A stretch of 64,000 nucleotides of DNA from Thalassospira xianhensis MCCC 1A02616 (GCF_003326475.1 NZ_JPWA01000004.1:155069-219068), one strand, 5' to 3'; numbered from the stretch's first letter, positions 35,888-45,238 are shown. A program made the numbers and translations. The notes: generated by a model not told the origin, from the sequence alone.

Positions 35888-36985
35888 ATGGCTGACATCG
35901 AAAATGCGGTCGAACTGCAAAATGTCGTCAAGCGTTACGGCGAATTTACCGCCGTGCAACGCATGGATCTGACCGTGCCTGACAACAGTTTCGTGACCTT
36001 TCTGGGTCCATCGGGCTGCGGCAAGACCACGACACTTCGCATGATTGCCGGACTGACCGACATTACCGAAGGCGATTTGCTGATCCGTGGCAAACGGGTC
36101 AATGCCCTGCCGATCCACAAACGCAATCTGGGACTGGTGTTTCAGAACTACGCCCTGTTCCCGCACAAATCGATTTACGACAATATCGCCTTTGGCCTGA
36201 AATACCGCAAAGTGTCCAAATCCGACATCCGCGACAAGGTCAATCGCGCCCTTGATCTGGTGCAACTGCCCCATGTTGCGGATCGTTTTCCCAACCAGCT
36301 TTCCGGCGGGCAGCAACAGCGCATTGCCCTTGCGCGTGCCATCGTGATCGAACCCGACGTGCTGTTACTTGATGAACCGTTGTCCGCCCTTGACGCCAAT
36401 CTGCGTGAAGAAATGCGGGTCGAACTGAAACGTATTCAGCGCGAGCTGGGCATTGCCACCGTTTTCGTCACCCACGATCAATCCGAAGCCCTTGCCATGT
36501 CCGACAAGCTGGTGGTGATGAATAACGGTGTCGTCGAACAGGAAGGCGCGCCTGAAGACGTCTATAACAATCCCGCATCCGCCTTTGTTGCCGATTTCCT
36601 TGGTCATTCCAATATCATTCCTGCTGCCCTTGGTGCACCGGATGCGGCCTTTACCAAGGTTGCCCTGCAAAGCGGTGAAACATTGCTGACGACATCCGAA
36701 CAAACCGCCAAAGCCAATGGATCAAAAGACGTCCGCGCCGTTATCCGCGCTGAAAAAATCGGCCTGTCGGATCAGAACGGTGCCACGGACGGTGTGGTTG
36801 CCATCCCCGGCAGGATCAAAACGGTGGATTATCTGGGTCAGCAGGCCCGCTATTTCGTCACGGCCAATGGTCGTGACTGGCAGGTGATCAACCCGATTGA
36901 TGCCCGCCCCCATCACGAAGGCGCTGATGTGTTCATGCACATTGCCGCCCGAAATTGTGTGTTGTTGCCCGGTCATAACGACTGA
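35888..36985 (+). CDS. ABC transporter ATP-binding protein, polyamine type (PotA-like)
   Basis: 365 residues. Walker A GPSGCGKTT (about 36-44), Q-loop VFQNYALFPH, signature LSGGQQQRIALARAI, Walker B VLLLDEPLSALD, H-loop VTHDQSEALA. The C-terminal TOBE region starts near 270. It powers the two upstream permeases. The ATG follows a GTG codon that could extend it by one residue. Confidence 0.92.
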   Translation: MADIENAVELQNVVKRYGEFTAVQRMDLTVPDNSFVTFLGPSGCGKTTTLRMIAGLTDITEGDLLIRGKRVNALPIHKRNLGLVFQNYALFPHKSIYDNIAFGLKYRKVSKSDIRDKVNRALDLVQLPHVADRFPNQLSGGQQQRIALARAIVIEPDVLLLDEPLSALDANLREEMRVELKRIQRELGIATVFVTHDQSEALAMSDKLVVMNNGVVEQEGAPEDVYNNPASAFVADFLGHSNIIPAALGAPDAAFTKVALQSGETLLTTSEQTAKANGSKDVRAVIRAEKIGLSDQNGATDGVVAIPGRIKTVDYLGQQARYFVTANGRDWQVINPIDARPHHEGADVFMHIAARNCVLLPGHND

Positions 36986-36996
36986 CCGGATCTGGA

Positions 36997-38382
36997 GTGC
37001 CACCCGAAGTGACGCATGATAACCCCAAAACCGGCCATAACCGGGAATCCCGCCTGTTTTATCAAAGCCGTTCGCGTCGGCCGCTGATTGACCGTGCCAA
37101 GGGCGTCTATATGTGGGATGTCGATGGCAAACGCTATATCGATGCCTCCAGCGGTGCCATGGTCAGCAATATCGGCCATAGCGACCCGCGCGTGATTGCC
37201 GCGATGAATGCGCAGCTTGAAAAGGCCAGTTTCGCCTATCGCCTGCATTTTGAAAATGATGCGGCCGAAAATCTGGCATTCCGCCTTGCCGAACGCGCAC
37301 CGGGCGATCTTGAACGGGTATTCTTTGTATCCGGCGGGTCCGAAGCCGTCGAAAGCTGCATCAAGCTTGCCCGTCAATATGCCCTGGCAAAAGGGCAAGC
37401 CCAGCGGACCAAGATCATTTCGCGTTTCCCCAGCTATCACGGTTCAACCCTTGGTGCGCTCGCCATCACCGGCTATACGCCAATGCATGCGCCCTTCGCC
37501 CCGATGATGGTCGATCAACCGAAAATTCCGGCCCCGACCTGCTATCTGGATCGCGATGATCTGAGTGATCATGAACGCGGCCTGAAATACGCCAACATGC
37601 TAGAGGCCGAAATACTCAAACAGGGTCCGGAAACCGTTCTTGGCTTCATCATGGAGCCCGTCGGAGGAGCTGCGACCGGCGCGCTGGTCGCGCCCGACAG
37701 CTACTATGCCCGCATTCGCGAAATCTGTGATCAATACGGCATTCTTCTGATCTATGACGAGGTCATGACGGGTGCCGGGCGCACTGGCAAATATTTCGCT
37801 GCCGAACATTGGGGCATCACGCCTGATATTCTGGCCGTATCAAAGGGGTTGGCGGCGGGTTATGCCCCGCTGGGGGCGATGATCGCGCCTGATCGTATTG
37901 TCGGACCGGTTCTTGATCATGGCGGGTTTATTCACGGTTACACCTATGCCGGAAATCCGATGGCCTGTGCGGCGGGCAACGCGGTTCTTGATGTTATCGA
38001 CGAAGATAACCTTCTGGAAAATGCGACCCAAAGCGGGGCGGCATTAAAGGCCGAACTTGGCAAACTTGCCGCTGATTTTCCGTTTATCGGCGATGTGCGC
38101 GGCCTAGGATTGCTGCTTGCGGTCGAACTGGTCAAAGACCGCGAAACCATGGAACCGATTGATCCCAAACATCTTGCGGCTGCCCGCCTTGTCGACATCG
38201 CCTATGACAAGGGCCTGATCATTTACTGGCGTCGCACCCGCGGCGGTTATCGCGGCGATCATGTGATGGTCTGCCCGCCCATGACGATCACACCCGATCA
38301 GTTTGACGACATCCTCACTCCGTTGCGCGCCGCCCTTGGCGACCTTCAGGACGAACTCACCCGTGCCGGAGCCTTTGCATGA
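36997..38382 (+). CDS. Class III (omega) aminotransferase of the BKACE cluster
   Basis: 461 residues of PLP fold type I. D254 in LIYDEVMTGAGRTG and K283 in AVSKGLAAGYAPLG are the cofactor residues. Substrates in this class are omega-amines or beta-amino acids, with pyruvate or 2-oxoglutarate as acceptor. It is distinct from the SpuC-type enzyme of the first polyamine cluster, which has a different N-terminus. It follows the transporter ATPase by 11 bp and overlaps the BKACE gene by 4 bp, so its product is likely the keto acid used there. Start is GTG; a second GTG four codons later is equally possible. Confidence 0.85.
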   Translation: MPPEVTHDNPKTGHNRESRLFYQSRSRRPLIDRAKGVYMWDVDGKRYIDASSGAMVSNIGHSDPRVIAAMNAQLEKASFAYRLHFENDAAENLAFRLAERAPGDLERVFFVSGGSEAVESCIKLARQYALAKGQAQRTKIISRFPSYHGSTLGALAITGYTPMHAPFAPMMVDQPKIPAPTCYLDRDDLSDHERGLKYANMLEAEILKQGPETVLGFIMEPVGGAATGALVAPDSYYARIREICDQYGILLIYDEVMTGAGRTGKYFAAEHWGITPDILAVSKGLAAGYAPLGAMIAPDRIVGPVLDHGGFIHGYTYAGNPMACAAGNAVLDVIDEDNLLENATQSGAALKAELGKLAADFPFIGDVRGLGLLLAVELVKDRETMEPIDPKHLAAARLVDIAYDKGLIIYWRRTRGGYRGDHVMVCPPMTITPDQFDDILTPLRAALGDLQDELTRAGAFA

Positions 38383-39308
38383 GCCGGAAAGTCATCATCA
38401 CCTGCGCAATCACCGGATCGGTTCATACTCCGTCAATGAGCCCGCATCTGCCAATCACCCCCGACCAGATTGCCGATCAGGCAATTGCGGCGGCAAATGC
38501 CGGGGCTGCCATCCTGCATCTGCATGCCCGCGATCCCGAAACCGGCTTTCCAAGCCCGGAACCGGCTGTTTTCGACCAATTCCTGCCACGCATCAAATCG
38601 GCTATTGATGCGGTGATCAACATTTCGACCGGCGGCGGCATGACCATGACGGTCAAGGACCGCATTCGTGCCGCAAAGCAGGCCGCACCCGAAATGGCGT
38701 CGCTGAATATGGGTACGATGAATTTTGGCCTGTTCCCGGCCCTTGCCGGGCGTAGTAACTGGCAACACGACTGGGAACCGAAATTTCTCGAAGACAGTCG
38801 TGATTTCGTATTCAAAAACACCTTTGCCGATATCGAAACCATTCTGGCCGATCTGGGTGATGCCAATGGCACAAGGTTTGAATTTGAATGTTATGACGTC
38901 GGGCATCTTTATACGCTGGCCCATTTTGTTGATCGCGGCCTGATCAAGGGTCCGATTTTCATTCAGTTCGTTCTGGGCGTTCTGGGGGGCATCGGGGCTG
39001 ATCCCGATAACCTTGCCCATCTGAAACGCACCGCCGACAAACTTTTTGGCGATCAGTACCAGTTTTCGGTTCTGGGTGCCGGCCGTCATCAGATGCCGCT
39101 TGCCACGATGTCGGCCACCATGGGCGGACATGTGCGGGTCGGGCTTGAAGATAACCTGTATCTGCGCAAGGGCGAACTGGCCCCGGACAACGCATCACAA
39201 GTTCGCAAAATCCGTGAAGTTCTCGACGGGTTATCCCTTGAAATCGCAACACCGGACGAAGCCCGCACCATGCTGGGCCTAAAAGGTGCCGATCAGGTCG
39301 CCTTTTAG
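38379..39308 (+). CDS. BKACE family beta-keto acid cleavage enzyme (DUF849)
   Basis: 309 residues with a TIM-barrel fold. The zinc-binding motif HLHAR holds H47 and H49, and the third ligand is probably the Glu in VRVGLEDN. NISTGGG and the start IITCAITGS are further family positions. BKACE enzymes condense a beta-keto acid with acetyl-CoA and cleave it to acetoacetate and a new acyl-CoA. Known cases act on 3-keto-5-aminohexanoate (lysine fermentation) and 3-dehydrocarnitine. Coupled by 4 bp overlap to the aminotransferase upstream. The exact beta-keto acid is unknown. Confidence 0.88.
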   Translation: MSRKVIITCAITGSVHTPSMSPHLPITPDQIADQAIAAANAGAAILHLHARDPETGFPSPEPAVFDQFLPRIKSAIDAVINISTGGGMTMTVKDRIRAAKQAAPEMASLNMGTMNFGLFPALAGRSNWQHDWEPKFLEDSRDFVFKNTFADIETILADLGDANGTRFEFECYDVGHLYTLAHFVDRGLIKGPIFIQFVLGVLGGIGADPDNLAHLKRTADKLFGDQYQFSVLGAGRHQMPLATMSATMGGHVRVGLEDNLYLRKGELAPDNASQVRKIREVLDGLSLEIATPDEARTMLGLKGADQVAF

Positions 39309-39363
39309 GAAATAACAAACTGCCACCAACACCACGACGCAAAGCCAACGAAAGGCGGCGCCC

Positions 39364-40407
39364 ATGATGCATGCCTATTTCTCAGCCGATCAGCTTCGCC
39401 ATCACGGCCAGACATTCATGGTCGCAGGCGAAGCACGGCCAATCCCCGAAGTCCCCGAACGGGCGGAAATCCTGACCACGGCCGTCAAACGGCTTGGCCT
39501 TGATTTGCGTACCCCTGATGATTTCGGCATGGGTCCGATTGCCGCCATTCATGCGCCGGAATATCTGAAATTCCTGCAAACCATCCATGCCGAATGGAAG
39601 GTTTTTGGTGGTTCTGATCTGGTCGTACCCGGCATTCATCCGTTTGTCCGGCTTGGCCCCTATCCAAGATCACCTGCGGGCAAGGCCGGTTTTCATATGG
39701 GCGATACATCCTGCCCGATATCGGCAACCACCTGGCAATCGGCCTATGCCAGTGCACAAACCGCGATTGCCGCCACCCGCCGTGTCCGCGATGAAAATGC
39801 CCAATCGGCCTATGCCCTGTGCCGGCCGCCCGGCCACCATGCCAGCCGCGATATTGCTGGTGGTTTCTGTTACCTGAACAATAGTGCCATTGCCGCACAG
39901 GAACTGCGCGCCAAATACGACCGGGTTGCGGTCCTTGATGTTGACCTGCATCACGGCAACGGCACGCAGCATATTTTCTATGCCCGTGATGATGTCATGA
40001 CGCTGTCGATCCATGCCGATCCACGCGATTTCTATCCGTTTTTCTGGGGTCATGCCGAAGAACGCGGACAGGGTGCAGGGCTTGGTTTCAACCACAATTA
40101 TCCCCTGCCCCTTGGCAGCGGCGATGACGCATTTCTGGCCGCCCTTGATCGTGCGCTTGTCATGATTGATCATTTCAGCGCCGATGCGGTTGTCATTGCA
40201 CTGGGTCTGGATGCATCATCGGATGATCCGTTTGGCGGACTGGCCGTCACACCCGGCGGATTTGCCAGAATCGGCGAAAAAATTGGCGGCATCAATCTGC
40301 CAACCGTGCTAGTGCAGGAAGGTGGTTATGTCAGTAACACACTGGCTGAAAACCTTTTTCAGTTTATCAGCGCCTTTGACGCCACCACCGCAGGGAGCCC
40401 CAAATGA
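39364..40407 (+). CDS. Acetylpolyamine amidohydrolase-like deacetylase (class II HDAC fold)
   Basis: 347 residues. Catalytic H158/H159 in CRPPGHHAS, zinc ligands D194 and H196 in DVDLHHGNG and D283 in GLDASSDDPFGG, and transition-state Y322 in VQEGGY. These nearly match the known Mycoplana ramosa AphA numbering (158, 159, 195, 197, 284, 323). It removes acetyl groups from N-acetylated polyamines or similar amines. The full active site argues for an active enzyme. Overlaps the next gene by 4 bp. Confidence 0.88.
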   Translation: MMHAYFSADQLRHHGQTFMVAGEARPIPEVPERAEILTTAVKRLGLDLRTPDDFGMGPIAAIHAPEYLKFLQTIHAEWKVFGGSDLVVPGIHPFVRLGPYPRSPAGKAGFHMGDTSCPISATTWQSAYASAQTAIAATRRVRDENAQSAYALCRPPGHHASRDIAGGFCYLNNSAIAAQELRAKYDRVAVLDVDLHHGNGTQHIFYARDDVMTLSIHADPRDFYPFFWGHAEERGQGAGLGFNHNYPLPLGSGDDAFLAALDRALVMIDHFSADAVVIALGLDASSDDPFGGLAVTPGGFARIGEKIGGINLPTVLVQEGGYVSNTLAENLFQFISAFDATTAGSPK

Positions 40408-41546
40408 AAACATCTGATATCCTGATCATTGGCGGCGGTATTGCCGGCATGTCAGCAGCCTATTTTCTGGCCAAACGCGGCAGGTCCGTCACGGTTCTCG
40501 AACGCGAAGATCAGCCCGGCTATCACAGCACGGGCCGGTCAGCCGCACTATACAGCGAAACCTACGGCCCGAAAATCATCCGCAAGATGTCGACCGCCAG
40601 CCGTGACTTTTTCCTGAACCCGCCCGAAGGTTTCACCGAAAATCCGATCCTGACCCCGCGCGGTGTGATCCTGACCGCCGCCCACGGCAATGAAGGCGCG
40701 ATTGACGAACTTCTGACCGAAGGCCGCGCAAATGGCGCGAAGGTTGTCGCCCTGACAGCCGATGATATCAAAAAACTGATCCCGATCCTCAATACCGATC
40801 TGATTGCGTGCGGTGCCCTTGAAACCGATGCGATGGATATTGATGTTCATGCGCTGCATTGGGGCTTTATCCGCCATTTCAAAAAGCTTGGCGGTGATCT
40901 GGTGGTCAAGGCCGATGTCACCGCAATTGCAAAAACCGCAACCGGCTGGCAGGTCACGGCAGGCGGCGAAACCTATGAGGCGCAAATCCTCGTTAACGCA
41001 TCCGGTGCATGGGTCGATGAAATCGCAAAACTGGCGGGCGTTACCCCATTGGGCATCACCCCCAAACGCCGCACGGCGGTGATGGTTGATCTGCCATCTG
41101 ACATCAATGCGCATGGCTGGCACATGGTATCGGATGTCGGCGAAGGCCTGTATTTCAAGGAAGATGCCGGTCGCCTACTGGTGTCACCTTCCGATGCCAC
41201 CCCCACCGTGCCCCATGATGTCCAGCCCGAAGAACTCGATATCGCCATCACGATTGACCGCCTGATGACGGCAACCACGCTTAAGGTCAATCGACCGGGC
41301 GAAGCATGGGCTGGCCTGCGCAGCTTCTTTGCCGATGGCGATCCGGTATCGGCATTCGACCCGGTTGCGGATGGCTTTTACTGGCTTGCCGGTCAGGGCG
41401 GTTATGGCATTCAAACCGCCCCCGCGATGGGTGAATACGCCGCCAGTCTGATTTGCGGCGATGGCGTACCAGACAGGATGACGAAACTTGGCGTGACCAC
41501 GGATGCCCTTGCTGCCACCCGCCCGGGCCTTGTCCGAACAGCGTAA
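40404..41546 (+). CDS. FAD-dependent amine/D-amino acid oxidoreductase (DAO family)
   Basis: 380 residues. FAD motif LIIGGGIAGMSAAYFLA with G10, G12 and G15; the STGRSAALYSE segment (about 44-55) and the C-terminal GQGGYGIQTAPAMGE loop are of the glycine oxidase/D-amino acid dehydrogenase type. It should oxidise an amine or amino acid to an imine. Coupled to the deacetylase gene by a 4 bp overlap, and the cluster carries a RidA-like protein that could handle the imine product. Confidence 0.82.
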   Translation: MKTSDILIIGGGIAGMSAAYFLAKRGRSVTVLEREDQPGYHSTGRSAALYSETYGPKIIRKMSTASRDFFLNPPEGFTENPILTPRGVILTAAHGNEGAIDELLTEGRANGAKVVALTADDIKKLIPILNTDLIACGALETDAMDIDVHALHWGFIRHFKKLGGDLVVKADVTAIAKTATGWQVTAGGETYEAQILVNASGAWVDEIAKLAGVTPLGITPKRRTAVMVDLPSDINAHGWHMVSDVGEGLYFKEDAGRLLVSPSDATPTVPHDVQPEELDIAITIDRLMTATTLKVNRPGEAWAGLRSFFADGDPVSAFDPVADGFYWLAGQGGYGIQTAPAMGEYAASLICGDGVPDRMTKLGVTTDALAATRPGLVRTA

Positions 41547-41568
41547 GGAAGAATACGGAAATCGTGCC

Positions 41569-42864
41569 ATGACCCATTTTGATCGCAATGAACTGCGACG
41601 TAGCGTTGCCAATCGCCGGGATCGTGCAATTGACGACCTTTGTGCATTGGTTCGCCATGCCAGCCTTCTGGGCAATGAAACATCGGCCCAGAACTGGGTG
41701 GCGGATCGTTTTGCCGATATGGGGCTTATGGTCGAACGGGTTGCGGTCAATATTGACGAATTGCGCGATTTACCGGGCTTTTCCCCACCGGTTACGACCG
41801 AATATAACGGACGGGAAAATATCGTCGGCATTCATGAACCGGCAAAGCAAACCGGACGCAGCCTGATTTTAAACGGGCATATCGATGTCGTGCCGACCGG
41901 GCCGGTGGCGCAATGGCGACGCGGACCGTTTGATCCCTATGTTGAACGCGACTGGCTTTATGGCCGTGGGGCTGGCGATATGAAGGCCGGGATCATTGCC
42001 TATTGCCACGCCCTTGCCGCCCTTCATGATCTGGGGCTTGAACCCGCCGCCCCGGTTATCCTGCAATCGGTTGTCGAAGAAGAATGCACCGGCAATGGGG
42101 CGCTGGCCTGCCTGCATGCCGGATATCGGGCCGATTGTGCGATCATTCCCGAACCGTTCAACCAGACGCTGATGACAGCCCAGCTTGGCGTGATGTGGTT
42201 CCAGCTTCACGTCACAGGAAGTCCGGCACATGTTCTTGATACCTCGGCCGGAAGCAACGCCATCGAGGCCACCTTTGGCTTTTTCGAAACCCTGAAAGAA
42301 GTCGAGGACATCTGGAACCATCCCACCCATTGTCATGCGGCCTATGGCGCACATGTGCATCCGGTGAATTTCAATCTGGGCAAGATCGAAGGCGGTGAAT
42401 GGGCATCGACCGTACCGCCGGTTTGTTCGGCCGACATCCGTGTCGGGTTCTATCCCGGTATGGAATTGGCCAAGGTCCGCGAAACCATCGAGGCGGTTGC
42501 ACAAAGTGCGATGGAAAATCACCCGACCTGCAAGGGTGCAAAATTCGACATCACCTATCGCGGTTTTCAGGCCGAGGGATGCGTGATGGACGAAACCCAT
42601 CCGATGATGACCATGATCGGTAACATCCATCACGAAGTCACCGGCAATACGATCAAAAACTATGCTTCCACCGCGACGACGGATGCGCGTTTCTTCCAGA
42701 TTTACGGCAATACCCCGGCCACCTGTTATGGCCCGAAAGCCGAACGAATTCATGGCATTGACGAACGGGTCTCGATTTCCAGCATGATGGAAGTCACCGA
42801 GGTCCTTGCCCTGTTCATTGCCGACTGGTGCGGCGTTACCAAACGTGATAATCACGCCGCATAA
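41569..42864 (+). CDS. M20-family deacylase (ArgE/DapE type)
   Basis: 431 residues from the chosen ATG. Metal and catalytic residues: H104 and D106 in NGHIDVVP, D137 in GRGAGDMKAG, and the Glu pair near 170-171 in VVEEECTGNG. The enzyme hydrolyses an N-acyl amino acid or dipeptide. Since the cluster already has a deacetylase, the two may remove different acyl groups or act on different ends of the substrate. It begins 22 bp after the FAD enzyme. Confidence 0.83.
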   Translation: MTHFDRNELRRSVANRRDRAIDDLCALVRHASLLGNETSAQNWVADRFADMGLMVERVAVNIDELRDLPGFSPPVTTEYNGRENIVGIHEPAKQTGRSLILNGHIDVVPTGPVAQWRRGPFDPYVERDWLYGRGAGDMKAGIIAYCHALAALHDLGLEPAAPVILQSVVEEECTGNGALACLHAGYRADCAIIPEPFNQTLMTAQLGVMWFQLHVTGSPAHVLDTSAGSNAIEATFGFFETLKEVEDIWNHPTHCHAAYGAHVHPVNFNLGKIEGGEWASTVPPVCSADIRVGFYPGMELAKVRETIEAVAQSAMENHPTCKGAKFDITYRGFQAEGCVMDETHPMMTMIGNIHHEVTGNTIKNYASTATTDARFFQIYGNTPATCYGPKAERIHGIDERVSISSMMEVTEVLALFIADWCGVTKRDNHAA

Positions 42865-42906
42865 TCATACCAAAACCCAATCATATCTTGATACCAGGAG
42901 ACTTTG

Positions 42907-43254
42907 ATGAGCATTCAGCGTTTTCACACCGGCCCGCGCATGAGCCAGGCCGTTGTCCATGGCAACACCATCTATCTTGCCGGTCAGGTTGGCGAACCGG
43001 GCAGCGACGTTACCAACCAGACCAAGGAATGCCTTGCCAAGGTTGATGCGCTTCTGGCCGAATGCGGCGCGTCAAAGGAAAACATCCTTTCGACCACCAT
43101 CTGGCTTGCCGATATGGCCGACTTCGCGAAAATGAATGAAATCTGGGACGCATGGGTCCCGCAGGGTCACACCCCGGCACGTGCATGCGGCGAAGCCAAA
43201 CTTGCCACCCCGGATTATCTGGTTGAATTCATCGTGGTTGCGGCAAAACCGTAA
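42907..43254 (+). CDS. RidA/YjgF-family protein lacking the usual catalytic arginine
   Basis: 115 residues with the YjgF fold (VVHGNTIYLAGQVG; GHTPARACGEAKLATPDYLVE). Classic RidA uses Arg105 to bind the carboxylate of 2-iminoacids; the equivalent position here, aligned by eye, is K98. It therefore belongs with the Rid subgroups that lack this Arg and may have a different imine substrate or partner. It ends the operon; a terminator follows. ATG start with AGGAGA. Confidence 0.85.
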   Translation: MSIQRFHTGPRMSQAVVHGNTIYLAGQVGEPGSDVTNQTKECLAKVDALLAECGASKENILSTTIWLADMADFAKMNEIWDAWVPQGHTPARACGEAKLATPDYLVEFIVVAAKP

Positions 43255-43278
43255 TCCGGTTACTTCCGCCCCGAATAC

Positions 43279-43311
43279 AAAAACGCCCGGCCAATTGCGC
43301 CAGGCGTTTTT
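43279..43311. terminator. Bidirectional terminator after the RidA-like gene
   Basis: Arms AAAAACGCC and GGCGTTTTT with a GC-rich loop and a run of eight Ts on the plus strand; an A run opposite makes it active in both directions. It closes the rightward operon and the leftward hydrolase-OsmC gene. Confidence 0.85.
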
Positions 43312-43332
43312 TTTGTATGAGGACCATGAATT

Positions 43333-44571
43333 CTACCGATCCCGCTCGTCCCGTGTCACGATCAGTGACTTGGCTTCCAATGTGCGATGCACCGGGCATT
43401 TATTGGCAATCGCGATCAGCTTTTCTCGGACTTCCTCGGTAAAATCACCATGCAGGGTAATGATCCGTTCGAAACGGTCGATCTTGCCGCCCTTCTGTTC
43501 GAATTCCGCCCCGCATTCCATGCAATCCGTCGCATGGATTTTATCATGTCGGACTTCTACCCGAATGCCATCGACCGGGATCTGTTTCTGATCGGCATAC
43601 ATCCGCATGGTCATCACCGTGCATGACCCAAGGGCGGCCGCCAGAAAATCATAAGGTGACGGTCCACTGTCAAACCCGCCGACACCTTCGGGCTCATCGG
43701 CAAGCATTCTGTGATGCCCGGCCAGAACCATCGCCTGAAACTTGCCAAGCCCGGTTTCCCGTACAACCACCGCCCCATCGGGCACCTCTTCATTGGCCGG
43801 TTCTTCGTCGGTGATATACCGCCGCGCCCATGCACTGATCACTTCCGCGGCATAGGTCGCATCGTCGGGATCGCGCAACAAATGGTCGGCACTATCAAGC
43901 GACACAAAGCTTTTCGGATGCTTGGCGGCATCAAAAATCCGCGCCGCATTTTCAATACCCACCGTCTGATCCATCGGTGCATGCAGCACCAGCAACGCCT
44001 TGTGCAATTTGCCGACCGATTTTCCGATATCATGGGCGCGCAGATCATCAATGAAATGCTTCTTGATCACAAAGGGCCGCCCGCTTAACGAAACTTCGGC
44101 CTGCCCGTCGCGTTCGATATCTTCAAGGTAACCTGCGAAATTATGGGTCACATGCTCGACATCGGCGGGTGCACCAATCGTTGCAACCGCGGTTGCCTCG
44201 GGCACGCTATCGGCCACGGCCAAAACCGCTGCCCCGCCCAACGAATGTCCGATCAGCAAACGGGGGGCTGCAAATTCATGCCGCAGGAAATCAGCCGCGC
44301 GTTTCAGGTCATCCAGATTGGATGTGAAATTGGTGGATGCAAAATCACCGCCCGACCCGCCAAGCCCGGTAAAGTCGAACCGCAAGACCCCAATCCCCTG
44401 CATGGTCAGGGATTGCGCGATCTTGCGCGCCGCCGTCAGGTCCTTGGAGCACGTAAAACAATGCGCAAACAGCGCATAGGCCCGAACCGGTCCCGTCGGC
44501 AAATCCAACCGCGCTGAAAGCTGCGCACCAAGTGCACCTTCAAAGCTAAGCTTAATTGGCCTCACAGCCAT
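43333..44571 (-). CDS. Bifunctional alpha/beta hydrolase - OsmC protein
   Basis: 412 residues in two parts. Residues 1-250 are an alpha/beta hydrolase with nucleophile S110 in IGHSLGG. Residues about 265-412 are an OsmC domain with its two peroxidatic cysteines in GSCTVMTMRMYADQ and NKCPVHRTL. OsmC domains reduce organic hydroperoxides. This fusion is seen in many proteobacteria, but its substrate is unknown. An extra C-x2-C (DCMECG) lies in the OsmC part. Confidence 0.85.
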   Translation of the reverse strand: MAVRPIKLSFEGALGAQLSARLDLPTGPVRAYALFAHCFTCSKDLTAARKIAQSLTMQGIGVLRFDFTGLGGSGGDFASTNFTSNLDDLKRAADFLRHEFAAPRLLIGHSLGGAAVLAVADSVPEATAVATIGAPADVEHVTHNFAGYLEDIERDGQAEVSLSGRPFVIKKHFIDDLRAHDIGKSVGKLHKALLVLHAPMDQTVGIENAARIFDAAKHPKSFVSLDSADHLLRDPDDATYAAEVISAWARRYITDEEPANEEVPDGAVVVRETGLGKFQAMVLAGHHRMLADEPEGVGGFDSGPSPYDFLAAALGSCTVMTMRMYADQKQIPVDGIRVEVRHDKIHATDCMECGAEFEQKGGKIDRFERIITLHGDFTEEVREKLIAIANKCPVHRTLEAKSLIVTRDERDR

Positions 44572-44673
44572 ATCGGACCTCCGCCGTCAGTGTTTGGCGA
44601 ATTCATTCTTTATTTATGCGCACTCTAGGCTAGCATGCGGTATTCGCCACCACGAAACCAAGGGTAATACAGT

Positions 44674-45183
44674 ATGACAATACTGGAAACCAAAAGAACG
44701 CTTGTCCGTCATGCGACCCATGATGATGCCCCCTTTATCCTGCAACTGCTGAACGAACCGGGCTGGATCCGGTTTATCGGGGATCGCAATATTCGGGATC
44801 TTGATGCCGCACGTGACTATATCGATGAACGGCTTCTCAGCAGTTATCTGAAACACGGTTTCGGTTCTTACATTGTGATCGAAAAGGCAACGCATACCGC
44901 AATCGGTCTATGCGGTTTTGTCAAACGCGACACCCTTGATGCGCCCGATATCGGCTATGCCATTACCGAAAGCCGTCAGGGCATGGGCTATGCGTTTGAA
45001 GTCAGCAACGCCCTGATCGACTATGGTTACGACACCCTCGGGTTTGATCGGATATTTGGCTATACCCTGCCGGACAATACCGTATCGCTAAAACTGTTGA
45101 CCAAACTTGGCCTGACCTATGAACGGGATCAGGACGTCAATAACAGCGGCGAAATCTGCAAGCTGTTTGTAAAGGTCGCCTGA
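44674..45183 (+). CDS. GNAT-family acetyltransferase (RimJ/RimL type)
   Basis: 169 residues. The acetyl-CoA region is recognisable: DIGYAITESRQGMGYAFEV with the Q/R-x-x-G-x-G/A loop at SRQGMGYA, and LKLLTKLGLTYE in the last helix. Such enzymes N-acetylate protein N-termini or small amines. It is a single gene between divergent and convergent neighbours. No specific substrate can be named. Confidence 0.82.
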   Translation: MTILETKRTLVRHATHDDAPFILQLLNEPGWIRFIGDRNIRDLDAARDYIDERLLSSYLKHGFGSYIVIEKATHTAIGLCGFVKRDTLDAPDIGYAITESRQGMGYAFEVSNALIDYGYDTLGFDRIFGYTLPDNTVSLKLLTKLGLTYERDQDVNNSGEICKLFVKVA

Positions 45184-45189
45184 ATGCAA

Positions 45190-45215
45190 AAACCCGCATC
45201 ACCGGATGCGGGTTT
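45190..45215. terminator. Terminator between GNAT and thioesterase genes
   Basis: AAACCCGCATC and complement with a 4-base loop (ACCG). The minus-strand tail has five Ts, so it mainly terminates the thioesterase unit; the plus-strand T run is short. Confidence 0.75.
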
Positions 45216-45238
45216 GATCGTCTCAGGGACGACTATCA

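Noticed and set aside
32840..43254. Ectoine or hydroxyectoine degradation cluster
   Set aside because: The deacylase and aminotransferase looked suggestive, but no DoeA/EutD-type M24 hydrolase or DoeB-type desuccinylase relative is present.
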